Shown here: in pieces, positions 11,901 through 21,800 of the stretch
How positions within the stretch are numbered: the first letter of the stretch is position 1
Layout: every line of letters begins with the position of its first letter
Assembly (NCBI RefSeq): GCF_000143535.2
Contig: NC_037322.1
Span: 1,240,001 to 1,304,000 of the forward strand
DNA: 64,000 bases
Origin: Botrytis cinerea B05.10
Taxonomy: Eukaryota > Ascomycota > Leotiomycetes > Helotiales > Sclerotiniaceae
Direction: 5' to 3'
Notes under the pieces: generated by a model
What the model was told of the DNA's origin: nothing
Database searches by the model: none
The model's input: the letters and a program-made list of their open reading frames with translations, nothing else
Made by a program: the position numbers and the translations under genes

Positions 11901-14900
11901 GGAGGTGACTTCATTTGTTGACATACCAGTATTCAATGCGACTGAAGAATCAAGGGTCGGAGATCCAGCCCCAAGACTTGTTTCTATACCTGTATTTGAA
12001 GTGGCAATTGCACCGAATTCACTGGTCGAAAGACTCAAAATTGAGGATAATTCGTTGGGAGGAGATGAAGTGGCAGCTGGCAAGGAGTTTGAGCCAGATG
12101 AAGTCTCGACATTAATCAAATTGGTCGAAGACTGGGCTATTGTACCAGTCGTCTGCGGCAACTCTGAGGTTCCGTCTATTATACTTGTCACTTCCGGTAA
12201 CAGTGATGAACTGATAGGTCCGGAACTACCAATAGATCCAAGATCAGTTGTGAGGTCACCTGTAGATTGAATATCCGAAGACGTCGTCGTGGTACTTCCA
12301 GATGCTACGTTGTTGACCGGTGGAATACCAGTACTACTTCCAATAGTCAACGAACTTTGCTCGATAGAATTAGATGAGTCAACCAGTGTTTCTGTAAGTA
12401 TAGTGGAACCAATATTGCTGGATGCCTCAAATGATTGACTGGACGACCCTACAAAACTACTTGTGATCCCGAGAGTCGTTTCAATACTTGAATCGATAAT
12501 TAGGGTTGTACTAATGAGCGTTTCTATAGATGTAATCGATCCAATATTACTTGAGGCTTCGAAGGACTGACTTGGTGTTCCTACGAAAGTGCTCGTTATT
12601 CCAAGAGATGTCTCTATACTTGGAGATGCGGACTCGGACATATTAATAACGAGTGTGGTAGACAAGACACCACTAGATTCTTCGAGTGTACTCGATTGTG
12701 CAATGTTCGAAGAAGTGATCGATGGTGCTGGGGAAGAGAAAATAGCTGTACTACTTGCAGCTCCAGATGATTGAATTAACATTCCTGTTGATGATTTGAA
12801 ACCACTATCAGAAGCTGCAGTAGTACTCGTAGAGAAAATCTGAGATGAAGTCGACAACTCAAGGTTTTCAGCCGAAGAAGATAATTGTAGGCTGATCACT
12901 GTGCTGGATTCCAAACTAGAGAGTGTTCCTGTTGCAGATTCGAAGCCAAACGTCGATGAATTCTCTGCATTCGAAAGTAGACTTCCCGTCGAGGTCGATA
13001 ATATCTCGGTAGTCAATGGTATAGAAGTTACTAACACTGAAGACAAGATAGATGATTGACTTTCAAGATTCAATGTTGTCTCTCGCGCTTCAGAGATACT
13101 CTCTGAGCTTGTCAAGGAAGCTAAAGTCTGGGAACCGGAACTTTCAAAAGCGGAAGAGCCAAGTAAAATCTCGGTCGAAGATACCTGCAGTGATGATACT
13201 TCACTCAAATCGGAGGAAGTTGTGATTTGGGGCAAAGAAGATTGCGCAATAATGGAAGAATTTTCAGATAAAGATGATGGCCCCAAAGTAGATGTGAACT
13301 CTGGTAAAAATGATTGTTCGGACAAAGACAAGGATACAAAGGTGGAAGTAATTCCAGGTTGAGATGATGATTCCAAAGCAAATGAGCTGCTTCGTTCAGT
13401 CGTTGTAGTTAAGCCAGAAGCTAGATTATTGACTGGTGGAATGCCAGTGGAAGTTCCATCTCCGAAGCTCGAAAACTCAACACTCGAAACTGATGCACTG
13501 GTAGTGCTTTGAGTTTCTGAAGGTTCAAAACTTAAGAGTGAAGTTATGGGGAAGCTAGTCATGAATCCAGAAGATTGATTAGCCGAAAATGATGCCAAGC
13601 TAGATTGATATGAAGAGATTGTTGCAGATATTGAGCTTGGAATGATAGATGAAGAGGGTGTAGTCGATAAAGAGAAGATATCGGAAGTAAATGATGTACT
13701 TTGGGATTCTTGTCCAGAAGAAGTTTGCAAACTTTGAAATGGAAAAGTTGATTCGGATTGAGAAAATGATTCGGGGGTAAATGATGGATAGGATGAACTA
13801 GTAATAGAAGAATAAAGTGTGGAGAAATCACTAAATGACTCAAATACTGAAGAACTAATGAAGGAATCAACTGCCGAAGAAGTGACAGTTCCTTGAGTTG
13901 TAAAAAGTGACTGATCCGAAGATAAAGATGTAGTAAAAGAATACGAACTGGACACCCCGGACGGTGTATTCGTAAAGACGGGCGAGCTGGTAGCTAGCGA
14001 TCCGCTAGATAATTCAACTGATGAGAAAGAAAAAGTGCTTTCAGTCGAAGTAATAGAGGGGCTTTCCAGACTCGCCGAACTTAGACTAAAAAAGACATGG
14101 TAGATGTAATGGCCGTGGTTGTGGCCAAAGGATCAAAAGGTAACATCAACAATGAAACAGTCACACAACCTAATCCAGGTGATAACATCAAATAGATTGA
14201 TCCGTGACAAGCTTGTATAATATTTGCGGCATTATATGGTAATGTCAAACCGATGGAACAATCTGAATTGATAGATGCCACAACAGGTTGGTAGCCAAGT
14301 TGTTGATATTTAGTAGCAGTAGAGAAGAAAATTGCTTCATTCCCAGCATTGTGAGTATCTTGATTAGATGCCAATAATACAGGATTTCCAAAGAAATCTA
14401 CTATATTAAATTGAAGTTGGCCAGTAGTAGGTGATAATGAGAAGGTCAAACTCTGTTCTGGATCTGTGGTGAATGATAAAGCATCATCACCAAATGAGAC
14501 AGGATCCCATAGATATTGTGCTGGCATACCTTTCTGGTTTACCAGGATTCTGAAAGATGGTGCAACAGGACATCCAGCAATTGTAGTTGAAGTTGAAATA
14601 GGTGAGAAGGTTGAGGTACCTGTCATCAAGCCGGAAGTTCCCGATGGTATAGTTGTTGCAATCAATGGAGTAGAAGAAACTCCGGTTTGGGATAATTCAG
14701 TGCCAATAAAACCTGTGCTTGATACTGTGGGTGAAGCAATAGTTGTTGATAATGTTGATGAAGCTCCATTGATTGCAACAGCAAAAGCTCTAACTTGAGT
14801 ACATGCACTTCCCCTTTGAATTTGTTTAGCTGGTGTCAGAATAGTAAATATACCACTGCATATAGCCAAAATATTGTCTCCAGTGTTCGGAATATCCAAG

Positions 14901-17296
14901 CCAAGTGAACAATCTGCTCCAATACTAGCAGTAAAAACTCTCATGCTGTCTGAAATGTGATCCGCAGTGAAAAGCTGAAGAGGAGATCCTAAAGCGGTCA
15001 ATCGAACAGCAGCTGAGATTGGTGCATTATCAGATTGACGTTTTGCTTGGAAAGCGTTGCCAAATCCAATATTGAAACGAGCTGCTTGGGAGCTTGATAA
15101 TACAGGTGGTAATGTATCATAGCCCCATGTACCTTCAACAGTTCCACTACTTGGAAAGTTAAGTTGAGATAACCATTGCTTTGGCTTGCCAGGTTCATCA
15201 ATAACTACTTTGAATAGATTTGGTATACTTGCGCAGGTATAACTATATGAAGGGGGGGCAATAGATGTGGATGCCGGGGAAGAGCTTGTAGATGATACGC
15301 CTTGCTCACTTGTGGATACAGGAGCCGTCGTTGTATATCCAATTTCGGTAGTCAACCCCGCTTCCGTGGTAGACTCGGGCGGTTCAACTGTTGTTAATGT
15401 TGTTGTGCTGCCAGATGCTACATTGTTTACAGGTGGAATGCCAGTACCAGTACTTGTTCCCTCAGGGCCACCTGAAGTGGTGCTAACTCCTGGTTCTTCG
15501 GTGCTTACAGCCTGCGAAGTTGTGTTAGGTGGCCCAGTTTCTTCGGGGCTTGTAGTTGACATTGCTTCTGGCTCTTCCGTATTTACAACCTCCGAAGTCG
15601 TCGTAACTCCAGGTCCCTCGGTACTCAAAATCTCAGTCTCTTCCGGACCAGAGGTTGTGATAACGCCTGTCTCTTCGGCTTCGGAGGTGAAAGTTACTCC
15701 TGGCTCGGTAAATACCTCAGTGGTAGACTCAGTACCGTAAGAAGTGGTTGTGCTTCCAGACGCGACGTTATTGACAGGTGGAATACCGGTACCCGTGCTA
15801 CTGACTGTCTCTGTTGTGCTAGTAGCTCCCGGCTGCTCAGTATTGACAACTTCCGAAGTACTAGTGACACCTGGCTCTCCGGTGTTAACAGCTTCCGAAG
15901 TGGCTGTAGCTCCGGGCTCGCTCGTGCTTACAATACCTTCTGAGATGCTTGTCACTCCTGGTTCTTCCGTATTTATGACCTCAGTTGTGGAACTAATTCC
16001 TGATTCTGCAGTACTAACAGCCTCAGTAGTACTCGTAGCCCCAGACCCTTCTGTTAAAACTGCGGATGTATTTGTAGCTCCGGGTTCTTCGGTGTTGACA
16101 GCCCCAGTAGTGCTTGTAGTTCCTGGTTCTTCGGTAACAATAATTTCAGTTGTCGAAGAAGCTCCTAGAGTCTCCGTTGGAATAATATCTGTAGAAGTAA
16201 TGCCAGGTTCCTCAGTGGCAATGATTTCACTCGCTGAGCTGGGGCTTGGTGTCTCAGTTGGACCGACATCTGTAGAAGCGACTGATGTTGGAGGAACGTA
16301 TCCAGCCAACTCGTAAATAATAATCGAGGTTCCAGGTGCACGACGTCTGAGTTTTCTAGTTGGAGCAGGTTCTCCTCCACATATTTGTGTCGAATCACCT
16401 GGGCATGGGTATGAACAATCGGTGGCTGGTTCAGCTTCAAGCAATCCATTTGAACAATAACAATGTCCTGGTCCGATTCCTGAATACCTGAATGGTCTGC
16501 CTCCATCAGCTGTAGAGCAAAATACAAGGCAGTGATTGACTGTGTCATAAATATTTGGATCTGTACTGTCTGTAATAGGCGGAGCCAATGGAAAGCCAGT
16601 ACCCTCTTCATCTGAATAACAGTCCACGGCATTATAAGTACCAGCTGGTGTATCGCCAGATGAAACCCGAGTTGGTTCCGAAGATGGTTGAGTTGTAGCT
16701 CCTGGTTCTTCGGTACTGAAACCTTCTGTTACTGTAGGCTCACTGGTTGTACCGGGTAGCTCGGAGGTGACCTGGGGAGCTGAAGCTGTTGATGCTTCAC
16801 TAGTTAATGAAGAGCCAGAAGCGGCATTATTAACTGGTGGAACTGTGAAACCAGAAGATGAAGTAAATTCAGAAGATACAGTCGAGCTGCTAAGAAGGTC
16901 TGATGAAGGCGCCGCAGAAGAAGATTGTGTGGTGCTACCACATTCGGATGCTGTTCGTTATTAGAATGGGTTCATTGTTGAACCAATATATTCAAGATAC
17001 TCACCAAAAACAGTTTGAGCCGGCTCGATCACAGTTGTTGTCCCTTCGAAGAAAGTCGTAGTTCTACGCTTGACCTCTGTAGCAGTAACATATTCCGTGT
17101 GAATTGAAGGGGGTGCAGTATAAGTAAGGATTGAAAAAGAGACATCAGTATAAGTCGTGTATTGTGGAACGACTGAGATTCTATAACGAGTGACAGTTGA
17201 ATAAACAGTAGGTAGTATCGCGTGTGTGACAGGAATGAGTGCAATAGCACAAACTGCGACCTGCAGCAGGCACTTAGGAAGTGAATTTGGACGCAT
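8916..17296 (-). CDS. Giant secreted Ser/Thr-rich WSC-domain protein (frame lost once)
   Basis: The signal peptide MRPNSLPKCLLQVAVCAIAL lies in exon 1 (17005-17296). A 54-bp intron (GTGAGT...CAG) joins it to an exon starting at 16950. Order: Thr/Tyr-rich head; WSC domain about residues 200-300 (DCYSDEE, CSTADGGRPFRYSG, CYCSNG, CPGDSTQICGG); Thr-rich repeats of about 12 aa; two copies of a ~170-aa module (about 665-840 and 885-1050) resembling what I recall as DUF7908; then about 1,600 residues dominated by Ser, Thr, Glu and Ile; and a second Cys-rich WSC-like end (IGCSTNSTG, CVCGNN). Total about 2,770 aa. The frame ending at TAA 14081-14083 does not connect to the next; an extra T in the run at 14088-14093 would join them. 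The downstream part has no signal peptide and no ATG near its beginning, so one gene is favoured over two. WSC domains bind polysaccharide in wall sensors and secreted proteins. No transmembrane segment or GPI signal is seen at the C-terminus. Confidence 0.75.
9529..9560 (-). repeat. GIPPVNN motif copy 6 (GIPPINNVASG)
   Basis: Most C-terminal copy of an 11-residue motif in the giant protein, encoded on the minus strand. The nucleotide sequence is also similar to the other copies. Confidence 0.85.
12298..12329 (-). repeat. GIPPVNN motif copy 5
   Basis: Exact GIPPVNNVASG followed by STTTT, inside the Ser-rich stalk. Confidence 0.85.
12400..12640 (-). repeat. Tandem 44-aa duplication in stalk
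   Basis: Two adjacent copies of about 132 bp encode SIET(S/T)LGITS(T/S)FVG followed by SQSFEASSNIGS, differing at a few positions. Confidence 0.75.
13413..13445 (-). repeat. GIPPVNN motif copy 4 (GIPPVNNLASG)
   Basis: Copy with Val to Leu, followed by LTTTT. Confidence 0.85.
14088..14093 (-). other. Frame-loss site in six-T homopolymer
   Basis: On the minus strand the reading frame goes ATG TCT TTT TTA GTC TAA. The downstream ~5.2-kb Ser/Thr frame is the other register, open upstream to 14132. No intron with credible 5' and 3' sites restores the phase in this stretch. One additional T would continue directly into SLSSASLES. Confidence 0.6.
15411..15442 (-). repeat. GIPPVNN motif copy 3
   Basis: Exact GIPPVNNVASG followed by STTTL, just before the first globular module. 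Confidence 0.85.
15756..15787 (-). repeat. GIPPVNN motif copy 2
   Basis: Exact GIPPVNNVASG followed by STTTS, at the end of the Thr/Glu-rich tandem repeats. Confidence 0.85.
15800..16200 (-). repeat. Mucin-like 12-13-aa tandem repeats
   Basis: About ten degenerate units of the form (V/I)(N/S)TEEPG(A/V)TSTTE encoded in tandem on the minus strand. The many Ser/Thr residues next to Pro are probable O-glycosylation sites. Confidence 0.8.
16814..16844 (-). repeat. GIPPVNN motif copy 1 (diverged, VPPVNNAASG)
   Basis: Most N-terminal and most diverged copy, before the first WSC domain. Confidence 0.75.
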
Positions 17297-19286
17297 AGTC
17301 CTGACGTAGAGTCTGGGTGAACTCGAGTAGGTGATATTTGAGGCTCCGAAATGTCTAAAAACAACAACTACTTGACTTCTCTATAAAGACCGACGTGAAA
17401 GTATGCAAAAAGATATTTTTCAAGGAACTGAAGAATATATAGAATGTAACCTTTGTTTTTGAATGTGGTACTGGGAAGAATGTAGATGGCGTCTTTTTCG
17501 CGTCAAGGAGACGATAAAGTCAGAGACATGTTAGGATACAAGTTGATGACAAGAAAATTCAAGGAATGGGTAGCGTTTGGCAAGATTCCCATCTTGGAAT
17601 GTGATATCGAATGACAGTCCTTGAATTCTGGAGTAATTTGACTTCAAACACGGAGACTACACCACCTAAAAGTCACTCGACTTATAGTATATTCTCATCG
17701 GAAAAATCAAAGTATCCTCGATAATTGATTCAGCGGCAATTTCGTAAACCCCTGAAAATGTTAAGAAGCATCACAAAAGAGTAGATATCGACAAACCGTC
17801 GTTGCAATGTTCTATATTCTCACGTGATTTCATATATTGTTTACTTGCCAAGAGACGTTTGAAATGGATGTGCATTCTTCACCTCTTAAAGGCTATGCTG
17901 CCAATAGGAAAGCTTTTTCTGTCCTCCCGAAAGTATGGTTTGAGCCTAGAGGTGATAGATTGGGTGTAGAGCATCTGAAAAATGGCAATAGCATGCCACA
18001 TGAAGGATGGGACAGTCTGGACCAGATCCTCGAGAAGAAGAATACCATTTAATAGGCATGAGAAGCAAATATCTAATGATAATAGTGGCAATATGTTGGT
18101 ATGCTTGAAGAAAAACAAGTATGTGTGTGAAGAGGATGAGAAGGAAAAGAAAGGAAAGGAAGTGAAAAGAGAAAAAAGTGGGAGTAAACAAAACAACCAG
18201 CACAACAAAAGAAAACAAGCAAGTGCTACCTTTCCTTCGCCAGATTAGAAGGCGCCATTGCCGTTCATCAACAATACGAATCACGCCCTCCAAAGACTCA
18301 CCGCGTCACTACCAAAAAGGCAAGAAACCCCTTCCAACCCAAGCTTTAAAAACCACGCGTACACCCAGAAATGAATGAGAACCGTTATTCTCCAATTTCC
18401 CCCACGCCTCTGACATCAATCCAGTCCCCCTGGATCACTTCTCTTCCTCCCGCGTTCCGCAACATGGCTTTTCCGGCGTACCTACCTGTGATACCAACGG
18501 TAGTTGAGAAGCAAGGGAACACTCAAGCCACATGCCAAAACATCTCGGTATTTTCTTATCTGGCAGGAATAGACTACTCTTCACATCTTTGCGGCGCCGG
18601 TCTTTCAGACCAGATATCTACGACCAGCCCGATTCACAAACCCGTGATGAGAAATCCATACCTCTTCCTCCTAATGTTCCCAGAGAATGATCAAAAAGCG
18701 AGCATCTTCACAACAGAAAGTGCTTTCCCTTTGAAATTCCGTGCCCTCATGAGCCCCTGCCTTGTTTGTCTGAATGTACATCGCATTTGAAAGTTCTGCC
18801 GTACCACGTGATATCTATCAATATTCTAGAAGACGGCGGGTGGTAAAGGGATAGGAAAGTTCAGTTGGCGTCTACAGGTAATCAAAAATGACTTGACCAA
18901 TCAATAGAATTAGCAATCAACTAACCTTATACCTACCTACACACCAGAAATATCCAGCCCATACAAATTTTCTACCGAACCACAAAGCTAACAAAACGTA
19001 CTATTCGATTCGAAAATTACCTGGGCATCTCTAGCTATATAGCTCTAATCTAAACCTGGATCTTGATTTCTCCAATCCTCACACCCATTACTTTTACAAC
19101 CTAAAGTACAACAAATATCTATATATCCTACCCACCTCACTGTACAACAACTCAACCTTCACTCTCCATCCCTCCATCCCTCCTTTCAAATCCCAAACTC
19201 CCAACTCCCACAAAACAAACGCCCCGATTCCAAAGCATATTATACACCCACTCAATCACTTCAAAAACATACTTTTTATCCATCCA

Positions 19287-19440
19287 TCTATATATATACA
19301 TACATATATACATATATACATATATACATATATACATATATACATATATACATATATACATATATACATATATACATATATACATATATACATATATACA
19401 TATATACATATATACATATATACATATATACATACATACA
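19287..19440. repeat. (CATATATA)n microsatellite
   Basis: An almost perfect 8-bp unit repeated about 17 times, flanked by CATA/TACA variants up to about 19510. Because the unit is not a multiple of three it stays open in several frames and creates a spurious Tyr/Ile/Met/Cys frame on the minus strand. Confidence 0.95.
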
Positions 19441-19741
19441 TATACACATACATACATACATACATACACATATATATATATATATACATACATATATACC
19501 TACATACCTATATACCTACACCTACACTTACACCCCTCCTCACTTCCCAGCAGCAGCTAAAAATTCTTTTCCAAATAAAAGCAACTCTATACACATACAC
19601 ATATACATATCCATATTTCCTAAATATCACACCCCTCAATATAACACACCACCTCTGCAGCCCCTCCCAAGCCTCATGATATACTATTACACCCATAACC
19701 CTTACCACACCCATTCCCCCCCAAACAAAATCAGACAAAAC

Positions 19742-19768
19742 ACGCACACACACACACACACACACACA
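19742..19768. repeat. (CA)n microsatellite
   Basis: About 13 CA units. Confidence 0.9.
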
Positions 19769-19982
19769 GAAACAAAATCTGCTATTCATCTAAACGTCGA
19801 GAGGAATCTAATCTGATAACTATACAGTTATACGTAAATAAAACAATCCCAATTTTCAAGTTCTCCACCCAAAGATGATTCAAATCCAATTCAATCCCAA
19901 TCCCAATCCTATGATAATCCCAAACCCCAAAGTCGAAACCCTTTTCGTTTGTTTGAGAAACTCCAATTGCTTCCCGTGGGTA

Positions 19983-20014
19983 TACATATATGTATATATA
20001 TATATATATATATA
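19983..20014. repeat. TA-rich microsatellite 3' of GH76 gene
   Basis: TA dinucleotides interrupted by one G, about 140 bases beyond the stop of the GH76 gene. Confidence 0.85.
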
Positions 20015-20152
20015 TCCAATATCATCTTTTGATCCCGAGAAGAAAAATGTACTCAGAAAAGATATCTCAAACTCATCCCATATAACTCCACTCCATTCCA
20101 TAACTTCCATGAAATCATTTTCTCCTCCTCTCTTCCCCTTCCCTCTGCTCCC

Positions 20153-21767
20153 CTACCCTTCCAAAACCATAAATCCCGCTCCCCCACAAAAGCTCACCAG
20201 CACCAAAACCGTCAACACCGCCGCCCCCGCCCGATCTCCCCTCGTAACCATCACATCACCCCTTTGCATGCCCTGCCTCCCCGTCTTCCCACTACCGGCC
20301 CCACTATCCCCGGTACTCGTCCCTCCCGTACTATTCGTCACCGGTCCTATCCTCGCATTATCCGTTCCCGGAACCGCCACCATCGCGCTCTGTATCGCCC
20401 CCAATGCACTCATCTGTTGTCCCACCCCCATATTCCCATCAAACGTCGCTTCCGTCCATTTAAATCCACACGCATCACCCTTACCCACACATTGCCCCCC
20501 TGCTGCTTTCGCGCTGCTTTGCAAGACGGGAAAGATACGGTTAGCGGTAAAAGGCGCGAGGATAGATGTTGAGGCGAGCCAAGCTGTGAAATAGGCTTTG
20601 AAAGACAGTTGATCAGTGTCACACTTATCGACCGCTTCGCACGCCTGTTCCGTGATGATGGAGTTTGTTTTATTGGAGGCGAATATATTAAGTGAGGTGT
20701 TCATTAATTGATTAGTGCGTTGTTGCCAGGTAGAGTTACCGTCGGTCTAAGTTCGTTAGTTTCGATTTCCTTTCTTCACCTTTCACAGTGCCCGAAAAGA
20801 AGAAAATTCAACAACGAACAGGAGAGAAACTTGAACCAAAAAATATCAAAGAGACAAAACTCACATAATTAAACATGTTCGCCGCCCCGTGCAAATAAAT
20901 CCCCGCATTATAACTCCACTGCAATCGATCCACACTCGCACAATTATCTGTATCACTACTCCCATCATAGATATTGTATCCACTATCAATCAACCCTACA
21001 CTCTGTTCCCATTGCCAAATCGTCTCCGCCCAATCTGCATACGTTTGATTTCCCGTATACCTAGCCAATCTAGCTCCAATATTAAAAAAGCATCCATTCG
21101 CAATAGAATTCTTATACGTGAACCCATTATTGAAAGTGAAAATCTGCCACCTCAAACCACCTCCACAAGTGCTCGTATCCCATCGACTAGCCATTTCATT
21201 GAACACCGCTTGAGCCAATGCAAGCCACTGTGGTTGATCCGCAGGAGGATTTTGAAAATTCGATTCAGCAGCTAACATAGCGGCCATTCCCCAAAATCCT
21301 TGATCATCATTCCCTTCATCTTTAGTCTGATTTGCAGGCATATAGTCGGCATCTGGACCAGCTTGAAAAAGAAGAGCCTCGGAAACAATACTGTTGTATG
21401 AAGTGTCTCCCGTGTAACGCCAATAATCTATTAAAGTCATGAACATTCCACCCCCTTCCCACCAGAAATAAGGTGGAGGTAAGAGACCTGGAGTTTGGCC
21501 CTATCGTATATTAGCAAAGACTTCACATCTTGTAATGCCAATATCATATTTACACACAGATTCATTCCCATGATAATACGAAACCAAATTTGCAGCAACC
21601 GAACTCGCGGCGCTTTTGATCGAATCTAGAAATATGCATTAGACTTAACATCCTAACCTTCTGCACCAACAAAACAAAACAAACATACCAGCCTGAGAAG
21701 TATCCACCGTCAGAGCATCCACAACCCTCCAGCCAAGGAATGGCCATATAAAACTCTGAATCCGCAT
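20153..21767 (-). CDS. GH76 mannan endo-1,6-alpha-mannosidase, DFG5/DCW1 family
   Basis: Four exons: 21689-21767, 21558-21625, 20865-21500 and 20153-20746; 458 aa with all phases closing. The family motif [15 protein letters not shown] holds the tandem catalytic Asp pair (Asp114, Asp115). [17 protein letters not shown], the Cys pair region [10 protein letters not shown] and [17 protein letters not shown] are also GH76 hallmarks. The C-terminus runs through Gly/Ser-rich sequence to [17 protein letters not shown], a GPI-attachment type tail. DFG5/DCW1 proteins act at the plasma membrane and are thought to link GPI-anchored mannoproteins to wall glucan. The start ATG at 21767 gives a short, weak signal sequence ([18 protein letters not shown]). 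An in-frame upstream ATG at 21863 would add 32 residues translated through a (TA)n repeat. Length matches the family. Confidence 0.93.
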
Positions 21768-21778
21768 TATAAAATTGT

Positions 21779-21800
21779 ATATATATATATATATATATAT
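21779..21800. repeat. (TA)n microsatellite at GH76 5' end
   Basis: About eleven TA units, 12 bases upstream of the chosen GH76 start codon on the minus strand. Confidence 0.9.

Larger units (their letters stand above)
17297..20152. other. Intergenic, promoter plus low-complexity DNA
   Basis: About 2.9 kb. The first ~550 bases are upstream of the giant gene. CACGTG cores occur near 17822 and 18805 (TCACGTGA and CACGTGAT). Open frames at 17837-18052 (+) and 18371-18790 (+) are not convincing genes. From 19140 the sequence is C/T/A-rich with microsatellites. Confidence 0.5.

Noticed and set aside
9277..16316. Long plus-strand open frames at 9277-9672, 11905-12270, 15267-15740 and 15744-16316
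   Set aside because: They are antisense to the Ser/Thr-rich gene, whose codons rarely create stops on the reverse strand. Compositions are complement artefacts and no domain is seen.
17837..18052. 71-codon plus-strand frame starting MFTCQETFEMDVHSS
   Set aside because: Reads somewhat like protein but is short, has no recognised family, and no adjoining exon could be joined.
18371..18790. 139-codon plus-strand frame
   Set aside because: No domain, and rich in Pro/Ser as expected from the local C/T-rich DNA.
19152..19493. Minus-strand Tyr/Ile/Met/Cys-rich open frame
   Set aside because: Made entirely by the (CATATATA)n microsatellite.
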